Of a DNA stretch of 64,000 bases, positions 21,526 to 31,976 are shown piece by piece. The notes beneath the pieces are model-generated. The model was not told the DNA's origin and did not search any database. It worked only from the letters and a program-made list of their open reading frames with translations. Numbering within the stretch: position 1 is the stretch's first letter; every line of letters begins with the position of its first letter. The position numbers and the translations under genes are program-made. This DNA comes from Calamus simplicifolius (lineage: Eukaryota > Streptophyta > Magnoliopsida > Arecales > Arecaceae), in assembly GCA_900491605.1 (NCBI GenBank), contig UESW01003828.1, positions 899,065 through 963,064 on the forward strand. Reading direction: 5' to 3'.

Positions 21526-23045
21526 CTAAGGGTCATTTGGGCCGGGTCATCGTCTTCAGGGACGTCATCAGGCTTCAGCCCTTCAATATCCTCGAGGTCG
21601 TAGAGTTCTTGGATTTTTTCCTTGCAGTCTTGGAAGCCGGCATTGTAAGCAAACGCCGCCGATTCGGCAAGCTCCTTATCAAAGGCTTTAGACTTCCTGA
21701 AATCTTCTACGGCCTCTGCAGCTCTTTTCTTCGCCTCGAGGGCTTTCCGCTCGGACTCGACGGCCTCCCTCTTGGCCTCAGTCACCGCCGCCTCCAAGTC
21801 GGCAATCTTAGCGTCGGACTGGCGGGCGACCTCTTTGGCTGCGTCTATTTCAATGGAGGCGGAATCCAATCGAGTCTTCAAGACGCACATTTCTGATTCC
21901 ACCACCTTCAGCCTTTCCTCGGCTATCCTTTGCTTTTCCTCGGCCGCCTGAGCGTTATCCAGCTTATTGGCTGCACGACGCTGGGCAACTTCCAGCGCGT
22001 ACTCGGCCTTCTCGGCTCTCAGCCGGATGGCTTCGACTTCGCCCTTTAGGGTGGTCCGGGTATCCTCCAAAGCCATCTCTGCCTTTTCTGCCCTGGCCTG
22101 AAGGGATAACATCTCCTTTCGCGACTGGTCGAGAGCAGCGTCACTCAGGGTCCAAAGTTCCCTCATGGCGATCAGAGAGTTCAGTGCCTGGATAGAATGT
22201 CAATGTTAAAAAGCAAAATAAAGCAAACGAAACAAAGAGGAAAAATGATAAAGAAGCAAAGGCTAACCCAGAGGTGTGCCACCGACGCCTCGCGGAAGAA
22301 GGTGGCTCTCCTTTGATGCCGGAGAAACTCCTGCACCTCTATCCACAGATGCTTCATCTAGGGCCCGCTCGGCCCAGCGGCTGTGGTTCGCTAACAGTGA
22401 TTGGAAGGAAGGGTCGACGCCCCTCCTTTCCCTCGGCACGGGGGCCGCGGAGGAAGATTCCGTCTCCGACTCTGCTGCCTCTGGCCCCTTGGTTGGTGGA
22501 GGCGCTTCGGTTGTTGCCCATACGGGAGGCAGGATAGCTGCGGGAGTTGGCTCTATTGGTGCGGGGACTGCTCGTCTCCACGGCTTCAGGCGGGGGTGAC
22601 GGTGCTTTTGCAACCTGCTCTGGAGAATGATCGAGCAGGATGATAGGAGGAGTTGGAACTGAGGGAGATCTTCTTTCTCTTATTTGGCTCCGCCCGTCTT
22701 CCTCGCCGGCCTTGGCCTTTACCATGTCTCTCTTGGCGGGCTCGTCGATTTGGGCTCTGGCTGCCTCGCACACGTGCGGGGATTCTACAATTTTGGTCCT
22801 TTTGGCATCGGCCTCCTCCGCGTCGGCCCTTCTAGTGTCAGCCTTCTTCAAAATCTTAGCGCGCAGGGGCTTCACAACTCTAGCCCTTCCGGCGTCGGCC
22901 CTCCCTGCGTCGGCCCTTCCCGCGTCGGCCCTCCCCGCGTCGGCCCTTCTTGGGACTTTGGCAACGGCCCTCTCTCGGCAAGGGACTCATTCCCCGTTGC
23001 CTTCCTCTTCTTAGTGGCCGCCTGCCTAAGCTCGCGAAGCGATGG
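21526..23045 (-). pseudogene. Antisense gene, unit 5, missing exon 1
   Basis: Only exon 3 (22186-21526) and most of exon 2 (up to 23045) remain. The promoter, exon 1, polypurine tract and LTR are absent. Exon 3 is the best preserved of the array and is open through its acidic C-terminus (ELYDLEDIEGLKPDDVPED). The exon 2 donor reads GTTAGC instead of GTGAGC. At 23046 the unit changes abruptly into Fe-SOD intron sequence, a few bases before the position of the exon 2 start. The array border is therefore a truncation, not a normal retrotransposon end. Confidence 0.85.
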
Positions 23046-23408
23046 GTCTCCTTTAACTTTTTGCTGAGGTCATCTCCATTGGGTCTCCTTTAACTTTTGC
23101 TGAGGTCAGATTCTCATTTTCCTGAAGAGTTACATAAATGTAAGTCCATGTTCTCATTTAAGGTGCTAAAAATGATGATACTTTTGACATTTTTATATCA
23201 TTTGATCGTCTCCATTTAGTCTCGTTAAACTTTTCTTTTTTGGTAGAGGTCAGATTTTCCTTTTCTTGAAGAGTTCTATATACGTAAGCTGATTCCTCTT
23301 TCGCATTTTTGCAAGTTATTGCAAATATTTTCCTGTCAGGATTTTATATTTTATTTTGATTAATTTTGTGGGTATTTTGGTGGTAAACTTTGTTTCAACA
23401 TCATTCAG
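23046..23408 (+). other. Fe-SOD intron remnant with diverged triple repeat
   Basis: Intron sequence between the array border and the first visible Fe-SOD exon. The phrase GGGTCTCCTTTAACTTTT...GCTGAGGTCA occurs at 23045-23074 and again at 23080-23107. A diverged third version with the same downstream text (CTTGAAGAGTT...GTAAG) lies at 23216-23290. No coding exon is recognised here. Confidence 0.6.
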
Positions 23409-24581
23409 GTGTGGAACCATGACTTTTTCTGGGAATCAATGCAACCAAATGGTGGAAAATTGCCTCAGGGAGGTGTGCTTCTGCAAATCGAAAAGGATTT
23501 TGACTCATTCTCTAACTTTAGAGACAAGTTTGTGGAGTCAGCCATGACACTGTTTGGATCTGGCTGGGTGTGGCTTCTCTGTGAGTGATATTCTTTGATC
23601 CCAGCTATTAGCTTTCCCAATTTCTGATTTCAAAATACTGAACAGACTTGCTTTTAATGTTACTGTACTGTAAATCTGACTGCCTGAATCCAGTGATAGC
23701 CCACTCCCTTCCAAGAAGATTTTTCATAAAGAAATCAGTATACATCTCGGTATTACTTATTCTGTCAAGGACTGCCATTTTGCTGAACTCTGTATTCTTG
23801 ATGTGGTCTTTGACCGTTTGACTGACTGATGTTTCATTCACCATATGTTTCAGCTAAAGTAATACAACACATATTTTGAACATATTCGTGTTGTCATGAC
23901 ATTGCTCGACTTACATGACATTTCATTTTTTTGGTTTGTTTCAGTAAGAACGGAAGAAAAAAAGCTTTCTGTTGTTAGAACATCAAATGCCATTTGTCCA
24001 CTCGTATTTGGTGATATTGTATGCTAAACTTCAGCTCAATCCTTCAATGCTTCTGATATTTCTTGCATAATGACCTGAATCAAATCATTCATTTCTTTCT
24101 CACAGCCAATCATTGGTCTGGATATGTGGGAGGTACTAAAGCTGAATCTTTTGTTTAAGTTTTCATAACCCTTCGCACAACCAGTACTAACAAACTTCCT
24201 TTTGTTTTTTCTTCTAATTGCAACAGCATGCATACTACCTGGACTACAAGGTATTCTAAACCCTATGAGCTTGCCAGGATTTCACCATTGAAATCAGATG
24301 TATTTGTTGCATTAAATTTTAGCTTTCTATCAGCATACATTTGTAGAACATGTTAGAATTAGGTCAAACTAAATGAATTAACTAATGAATACTGAATAGA
24401 AAAATTTTAATATTGAATCTGTTGGCTATGTTTAACTTTAAAAAATTTTGAGCAGGATGACAGAGAAAAATACGCAAACATCTTCTTGGACAATCTCGTG
24501 TCCTGGCATGCAGCCACAGTACGGATGATTCGTGCTGAGGCTTTCCTAAATCTCGGAGAGCCCAAGATTCCAGTTGCATAA
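23409..24581 (+). CDS. FSD: Iron superoxide dismutase (chloroplast type), 3' five exons only
   Basis: Fe-SOD converts superoxide to hydrogen peroxide and oxygen, in plants mainly in chloroplasts. Five exons join in frame: 23409-23580, 23945-24018, 24106-24132, 24227-24250 and 24456-24581 (TAA at the end). All inner borders are AG/GT. They encode VWNHDFFWESMQPNGGK, LFGSGWVWLL, RTEEKKLSVVRTSNAI, PIIGLDMWEHAYYLDYKDD and end LGEPKIPVA. The Asp and His of GLDMWEHAYY are the two C-terminal iron ligands. The N-terminal half with the transit peptide and the first two His ligands is absent from the window. The upstream intron runs straight into the retrotransposon array. The visible exons have no stop or frameshift, so this may be a functional gene with an enormous intron or a 5'-truncated copy. 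Confidence 0.93.
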
Positions 24582-26405
24582 GATGTTTAGCCATCCGCTT
24601 CTGCATGAAATGCATTTGTTCAACAGGTGAGGCGAAATATCTTTCTTTAGAATTAGGACAATAATGCTAACAATCTACTTCTCTGCGAATTGTATGTGCT
24701 ATATACCTCATCACCAGCATCCCAAGGTGACTTCAGTATTGTACTACGTCAGTTAGAACTATTTTATTTTCTTGTGCTGGCCCAGCTGTCAAATGCTAGA
24801 GATTACTGTCTGATGATGGAAATTCTATCTTTAGGAAAGTTGACCAAGAACTAGAGTATGAGCTTGCTATTCACTTCTGACTGATGAACAAAGTATTCAG
24901 GACAATCATGCCTGTGAAGCAACTCAGCGTGGATTAGAACAAACTAGCAAACCCTCAGCTTAAGGGCCTACTTGGTCCTGGCCTCTAGTCCATCATGCAT
25001 CCACTTTATTTTAGTTCCATATTTCCGGTGCCCTCCCAAGAAGAATGCTCTGATTTTGTTTTTCAATTATGTCAGGAATATCTATTCACCAGTAAGTTAT
25101 TTCATTTGTCAAGTATGAGCACATGCTTTCTCTCAGGCATTGCAGTAGTGGTAGCCAAAGCGTAAATTGGCTCATATTTTGCCAGTTTGAAGCTGCAAAC
25201 TGTTCCGCTGTAGTTGTAATTATAATGTTTACAATGGTGCTATCTTTTTTTCAACTAATTTTCAGGATGGAAGTATTCGGGCCATTTGTTGATCCATGGA
25301 GAATTCTCATGAAGAAATGTTGTAAAATGTTGAGAGAGTGCACCAGGTCACATGCCTAGACTTCCAGAAACGCATTGATTCCTGTATGTTTCCTCAGGAT
25401 TCAGTGGTATAGTTTCTTCTTGCCGGTGTCCAGTCCTTGGTTGCTGAACTCGGGCATTTTGTACGTGCTGAAGGTCTCTCAAGGATTCAAGGTTTAAGAA
25501 TGCTTCTTGTAGAACTTGTGTGGTTGTTTTTTTTTTTTTGGGGGATAATCTGTATGTAGCCCAACCTTTTGAGTTGCAATCGGGCCATTGACCAGATTAT
25601 ATTGAATGTTTTGTGTTCAATTTTCAATGTTCATCCATAATCTTGCATCTGTAAGAACTTGTATCCAAAAGTTATTTTTGTGTTATGGTCTCAATGGTGC
25701 AGCAGTAAATTCTTGGATAAACCAAAATCATCAGAAACTTTTCAAAATCCTATGTCCATATTGAATATGTAAACTAAAAGCATACAATGCATGCTTACAT
25801 GGTTGCACTGAACTCCATGCATCAGCACTACTTTTTGTATCTGTGATTTACTGGGCTCATTAAAATAGGGAAAGGCTCCTCTCTTTCGTAGGCTACTCAA
25901 CCTCGGATAGGTTATGTACTTGTGTGGCTGCTTGGATTGGCTAACTGGTCGGTCTGGGTTAAGTGTAAGCTTGCTCTTTGCAAATGTTTAGGTCAATTTC
26001 CTTCTGGTGGGTTGGAGCAAGTTTTGAACAGATGCTTGTGTTGCCAAACGAAAATTTACAAGATTTACCAAAAGTTTCCTAATGTGTCTGCTTTTATGAT
26101 AACAATCATCAAGTAACAAATAAAGGAAGAAATATCATAGAGCAGCGCTGGACAAGCATATGAGTATAAGAAAAGATTATCCTTCACCATTTATGCTATG
26201 TTTCAAGGAGTCTGTGCCGCAGTGAAGAAGATGCGTCTGAGGTCTGTCAATCATTCGTGGCAATAAACTGTTCTTGAAGCCATGATTTTAAAACCTTACT
26301 TGAAACTAGAAGTAATGACGGTTTTATTTTCATCCAAATGGATAGAGATTCTGCAAGATTTTAGGGTTAAAGGATGTTGCACTTGTAATCTCAAGTTTGC
26401 ATGCA
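24582..26405. other. Fe-SOD 3' flank, no recognised gene
   Basis: AT-rich sequence following the Fe-SOD stop. It presumably includes the 3' UTR, but I see no clear AATAAA signal close to the stop. Short open frames (for example 25123-25359) have no recognisable features. Confidence 0.5.
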
Positions 26406-26410
26406 AGTGC

Positions 26411-28852
26411 TGTAGTACCCGGTTCAAACGAACCAGGCTTGGTTCAGATGAACCAAGCTCCTGACTGTTGGGTTTCCCGGACTGACGCTTCACTCCAGGT
26501 GAAGCGTTTAGTCTTTCGGAAAATCCCCGATCCGAAGCGCTGCATAGGTGATTAAATAGGAAGGAGGAGGACTCCTTCCTTCACACTGGCGCACTTCATC
26601 CATCAGGTAATCCCCTGGTCCAGAGAGAGAGAGAGAGAGAGCGCGCGTGAGAGACAGAGACAGAAATTGAGAACGAGAGATGGAAACCAGCCGATCCCTT
26701 GGTTCAGGCCCGGCGGCGTGCTCGCCGCCTCGCCGGGCCTGAGCCTTGGCCGGTGACCCCGCCGGCACCGGGGGAGGTGTCCGGCGGGGTGGAGGTGGAG
26801 AGAGAGATGAGAGAGAGGGCCAATTGGCCCTTCTCTCGCGCGGTGGGTTCGGCTTCCGTCGGTTGGTTCGGGCCCGGCGGCGTGCTCGCCGCCTCGCCGG
26901 GCCTGAGCTTCGGCCTGTCGCCTCCACCGGCGACGGCGTGCGTCCGGTGGAGGTCCGGCCGGCCAAGGTAGCCGGCCGTGCCGCAGGCACAGCATCATGC
27001 CGTGCGGATGAGAGGGAGAAGAAGAGTGAAATTAGGGAGATAAGGAGGAAATTGATGAGATAGGACGGGGAGGTGGCTGGCCGCGGCGGCGGCCGGTTCC
27101 GGTCTGGCCAACGGTGGCCGGACTGCCCCCAATTAGCCGGAGACGACGCCGGCACAGTAAACAGCCGTGCGGACGATTATCATGTGAAAGAGAGAAATTG
27201 AAAGAGAGAGAGGGAGGAGGCCGGCCGCGGCGGCGGCCGGCTCCGGCCCGGCCTTCGGTGGCCGAGCCAGACGGGATTAGGCCAGCGGCGGCCCTGACCG
27301 CCGGCCAGAGGCTGTCCCCTGTTTCGGGCGAAACAGGGGAGCGGGGGTTGGATGTTGGCCATGGGCCGGCTGGGCCGGCCTGGTTTGGGCCTTCTGGGCC
27401 GTGCAGCGAGCAGTTTTAGGGTTAGTTTTTGGGCCCCGTAACGGGCCGGGATTAGCAAAATATTTATGGCTAGAATCTGGGTGAATTCTAGTTTCTTGAG
27501 GTATTTTACTTCCCCAATTGGGTGTGTATAGTGAGAGATATTCGAGCCCGAAGTTGAGCCCGTGAGCTAGTCTGGGTAGGGTCTTAAGGGTCATTTTATT
27601 AATTAGATTTCAATGAATTAATTATGTACATTGATCCTGTAGGTGCCCAGACATCTGATTAGTTGGTACATCATTGGATTTTGCATAAGAGGTAAGTAAG
27701 ACTATTATGCAATTTAATTATTAATTAATAAATTGAGTATATACAGTTTGCATGTATTTTATAAATTAACTGAATTGTCTATGTGGCATGGAACTGTGGA
27801 TTACAAATGAACAATTATATGATTATAATGATTGGTAATATTGTAAGAAATGATTTATTGATGTATATGCCAGAATTGTGATTGCATGTACGATATGTTT
27901 ATATGAGGTGATTATATGCATTTCCTTATACTGTGCAAACCACTGTGGATATTGTGAGATACAGATGCATGATGCACTTGTGATGAAAATGTTAAATAGA
28001 TTTATATGTGTCGCCGCGGTTCTCCTTTACTAAGTCCCCACACATTGGAGATGTGTTCTGTTGATTTTATATGGCCACGCATACTGGAGATGTATTCTGT
28101 TATGATATGGCCCCACATATTGTAGACATGTTCTGTTTGATTTTCATGGCCACACACACCGTAGAGTGTGTTCTGTTATGGTATGGCCCCACATGTCTTA
28201 CAATGTATTCTGTTTGATTTTCATGGCCACATACATCGTAGAGTGTGTTCTGTTATGGTATGGCCCCACACATCGTACAATGTGTTCTGTTGATGTTTAT
28301 GGCCACACATCTGGAGGATGTGCTCTGATTGAGGTATTGCAGGGCCGTGGGTCACATAGGAAATCTATAATTACATAAACAGTGAGTTTGCTAGAGTGCA
28401 TATTCTGATGCTTATCAAATATTCAATTTATGTTAAGTTGACAAAATGCATATGTTGATGACATGTTAAATATAATTCAAGTATGATATAATTGTATAAT
28501 AGGCTTACTTATTGAGTGTAAACTCATTAAACCTTCACAATGTTTTTCAGAGCCTCAGGGTTGACGATGGATATTCGGAGTTGATGGAGCTTCTAATAAT
28601 TAAAATAAGAACCATTGCATTGGTGTAATCCTATTATGTTTGTGTGTAGGGCTTGTTGTAGCCCAACTTTATTAGCATGACTTGATTGTAGGGTTTGAAA
28701 CCCAAAATTTATAACTATCATTTGTATTATGGTTAGTCTTCATTGTTATTGCCCAATGTGAATCGTATATCAAGATTTTAAGATGCCTTGCGTGCCCAGC
28801 ACGCGACGGGTTGTCACCCTAGCTTAAAAATTTTTGGGTCTGGGGCGTGACA
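26411..28852 (+). repeat. 5' LTR (2442 bp)
   Basis: It runs from TGTAGTACCC to GGGGCGTGACA. The first kilobase is very GC- and CpG-rich, with a GA-repeat at 26622-26642. The second part is AT-rich and contains the 40-45 base tandem repeats at 28040-28330. Confidence 0.92.
28035..28330. repeat. Tandem repeats inside 5' LTR
   Basis: About seven diverged copies of a unit of roughly 40 bases of the type ATGGCCACACA...GTAGA.TGTGTTCTGTT alternating with ATGGCCCCACA. The same tract is in the 3' LTR (33620-33910), so it predates this insertion. Confidence 0.8.
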
Positions 28853-31800
28853 GCTTTTATGGTTTCAGAGCCTAGGTTATGACCTTAGGGACACATGCAT
28901 GATGACACTCTAGACAAAATACTAGGATGATATTGAGACAATTATGACTTTAAAGGAATTTCATGAATTATGCTTTGGAAGCTTGAAATTTAAAGTTTAT
29001 CAAGATATTAATTGAATTACAAATTTGATAGGAATTAAGAATGAACCATCGCAAGCCAATGATATATGTGGGCTCCCAAGCTGGTGACCTTGACCAATGG
29101 GGAGACCAAGGGGCTTCTAGAGGTTTTAGCTCCGTCAAACTTGTTGGAAATGACTCGTAGCAGTTTCAGACCTTTAAATAATATGGGAGATGAAACTTTA
29201 ATTGGATATGCAATAAAAGATAGATGAATATATGGAATATGATATAGTAGTTGAAATTGTAATTGATGACTAATATGACTAAGATAATCATTATGTCCAT
29301 ATTGCAATTGAGTTAGATATTTGGATTTTGAGTTATTAAATCTGAATTTGAACGTGGATGTATACAATGAATTTTTATTTGTAGAACTTACATAGTTGAT
29401 ATTGTAAGATTATGAGCTAATCTGCTGGTTATAGAGATGATTAATATTGATGATATTTTGGGAATGAAAGTTAATTACATTTTTTTGATCATCACAATTG
29501 AGTACTTTTGAATTTGAGTCTGGATGGATAAGTATATATAGTGAATTTTACTAAGAGAATTTTTATTATGAATATTGCATGTTCAAAACTGATTGTTAAT
29601 TTGCTAGATGTGGAGATGGGTTGATATTGATGCTAATGAAATAGTTGACTGCATATATATCATGATGGATCATTTAGGAAGATTATAAAATTTTAAATTC
29701 TGAGACAATTACTGTTTAAGTTTTTGAGAGCAGTAGACTCTATTAATCTTTAGAACTGATTTTGGCTATAAATGATCAAATATTTTGATGGTAGAAAGTT
29801 AAAGATTTTAGCAACAATGAGAATAAGATAAACTCCACTGATAAAGAATTTCATGGAAATTTTCATCTGTTAATGGATTTCTAAATCAAGATATCTATTC
29901 ATTAATTTATCATGTATACTTATTGTACCTTTCTTCATAGTTCCTAAGTAGATATCTTTCTCCAGGATGGATAAATTATCAATCATCCATAAGTGGCATA
30001 ATTATTGTTAAGAAAATAGGAGGAAGATGATTTTATTTTTGATTATGATTAGTTATGGATTATGGTTAAGGGTACATCTATTATCACTTTCAAGTCATAG
30101 AGAGATTACTATAATTTTCAATTATGTCTTTCGGATGGTAAGTGCATTTTCAATCTTTATTGACCTTATAAGTCTTATCCATCTGAGCTAGATTAGTGAG
30201 GTCACTTTGAGATATTTGAAGGGTTTAAATTAGTTGGTCATGTTATGGCATGGGACATTGCATAATCTATAGATGATTTTGATAATCATTGGTAACGATA
30301 TAATTGATTCAAGAATTTAAATCATTTAAATTGCATTATTGAGGATATACTGATATATTTAAGAGAAATTGATTAGTTATAGTGGTATTATTGATAAATT
30401 AATTATACCAGTGATTAATGATGGCAATATTATTCAAAGAAATTAAATTAGTTGATTATGATAATTATGAAAGATATCCTAAATAATTGCATAATGTTCA
30501 TTGATGTTAGCTTGAAGTATTCAAGAGTGAAACCAAGTATGTTATGATGATTAAAATAAGTGTCGTAATGTTAATGGCACATTCAACTATTTATGAGTTG
30601 AGAGCGCATTGAAGGAAACTATCTTATACTTAATTCAAAAGAACTTGGAACTGTCTTATCGAGGAATTAACAGTAATTGATATAGGTTATTAACCTTAAG
30701 AACGGATGACATAATACATGTGATGGACTCTATGAGATTTATGATGATTGTGTTGTGAGAAGTTAAGGTTAAAAAAAAAAGGGGACAGGAAAGAAATACT
30801 TCTTAAGAAAATTAATTTTATTTGATAGAAAAATTAAATTAATTTTGAAAGTTGGATATGTTATTTGGGTGCTTGGAATGAAATAAAAGTTTGCTAGTGA
30901 GTATCTTTAATGGTACAAAATTTATGGACATTTAATTTCGAGGATGAAATTTTAATGGGTTAATTGTTAATAATTGTTTTGATTTAATGGTAAACTGCGT
31001 AAATTGAGTCTGAACCCATTTGTCTCACTCTCCTAATTCGATGATGTCTTCATAAAGCTTTGTGGATTAAGCTGAATTTCTGTCCAACCTTCCACCCTCA
31101 AATAGATGGACAATCTACATGAACCAATTAGATTTTGATGATATATTGCGAGCCTGTGTGATGGATTTAGAAGTGCTCGGTATAGCTTCTTATCCTTAGT
31201 GAAATTGCTTATTTTAATAATTACCAAGCCAACATTCAAATGTATTCATCTCAATTGTCTATGATATAAGGTGCAGATTCCCTTCATATTGAGATGAGGT
31301 GAGAGAGAGATAATTTTGGACTGAGCTGGTGTAGCAACTATGAAAAGTATCGTTAATTAAAGCAGCTTCATGTAACTCAGAGTTAATAGAAAAGTTATGT
31401 TGATGTCAAAAAGAAAGATTTGAAATTTCAGGTTGAAAATCATTTGGAAGTTTTACTAACCAACGATGTGATGAGATTTGTGTTAGAGGTGATTTGAACC
31501 ACAATACATTGGACCATTTGAGATTTTGATCAAAATAAAGGAGGTGGCTTATAGCTTAGCACTGGCTTCATTACTCTTTGGGTGTTCAATGTGTTTCATA
31601 TCTTTATGACTGAGGAGGTGTATTTCAAAACCCCCGTTATGTGTTAGAACTTGATCCAAATTAGCTTAAGAAAGAATTGACCTATGAAGATCATCTTGTG
31701 CACATTGTGGACCGCAAGGATTAAGTTCTGAGATAGTGTAGTATTCCTTATGTCAAAGTTCAGCGGAGTAATTATTCTGAGAGGGAGATTATTTGGGAGT

Positions 31801-31976
31801 CTACGGAAAAAAAAAAACACCCACGAATATCTGTATCTTAATACAGATCAATGATGTATCGATGACTGTGACTTTTGAATGAAGTTTAGCTGATTATGAG
31901 ATAGAAAATTTGGATTCTGTATTCTATTGGATGTATATCAAATTTCGAGGCCAAAATTTTTATAAGGAGGGGAGGA
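28853..31976 (+). pseudogene. Decayed interior with integrase and chromodomain relics
   Basis: Gag, protease and reverse transcriptase cannot be recognised. Translation with many stops near 31070-31260 gives an integrase C-terminal relic (FHPQIDGQS, ILDDILRACVMDLE). Near 31680-31800 a chromodomain relic appears (LTYEDHLVHIVDRKD, IPYVKVQRSNYSERE). The rest is AT-rich and featureless apart from the leader, which resembles that of the minus-strand element near 53900. The LTRs look far better preserved than this interior. Confidence 0.75.

Larger units (their letters stand above)
4795..23045 (+). repeat. Head-to-tail array of ~4.1-kb units (minisatellite + antisense gene + LTR), 4 complete plus 1 truncated
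   Basis: The stop codon of the antisense gene recurs at 5213, 9212, 13326, 17425 and 21526, giving periods of 3999, 4114, 4099 and 4101 bases. Each period holds the same parts in the same order: short GC-rich tandem repeats, antisense gene (exon 3, 2, 1 on the + strand), its TATA box, polypurine tract and LTR. Only the first unit follows a pol gene. In units 2-5 the LTR is followed at once by the short repeats, with no primer site, gag or pol. The short first period is due to a deletion of about 115 bases in exon 1. The fifth unit ends at 23045, inside exon 2. Copies are highly similar and differ mainly by small indels. Confidence 0.92.

Noticed and set aside
26508..27155. Long open frames on both strands in the GC-rich LTR segment (also 32074-32730)
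   Set aside because: They are Arg/Pro/Ala-rich, overlap in several frames and lie inside LTRs. High GC content lacks stops by chance.
28040..28330. CRISPR-like or regulatory repeat array in the LTR
   Set aside because: Diverged contiguous tandem repeats without unique spacers, present in both LTRs.
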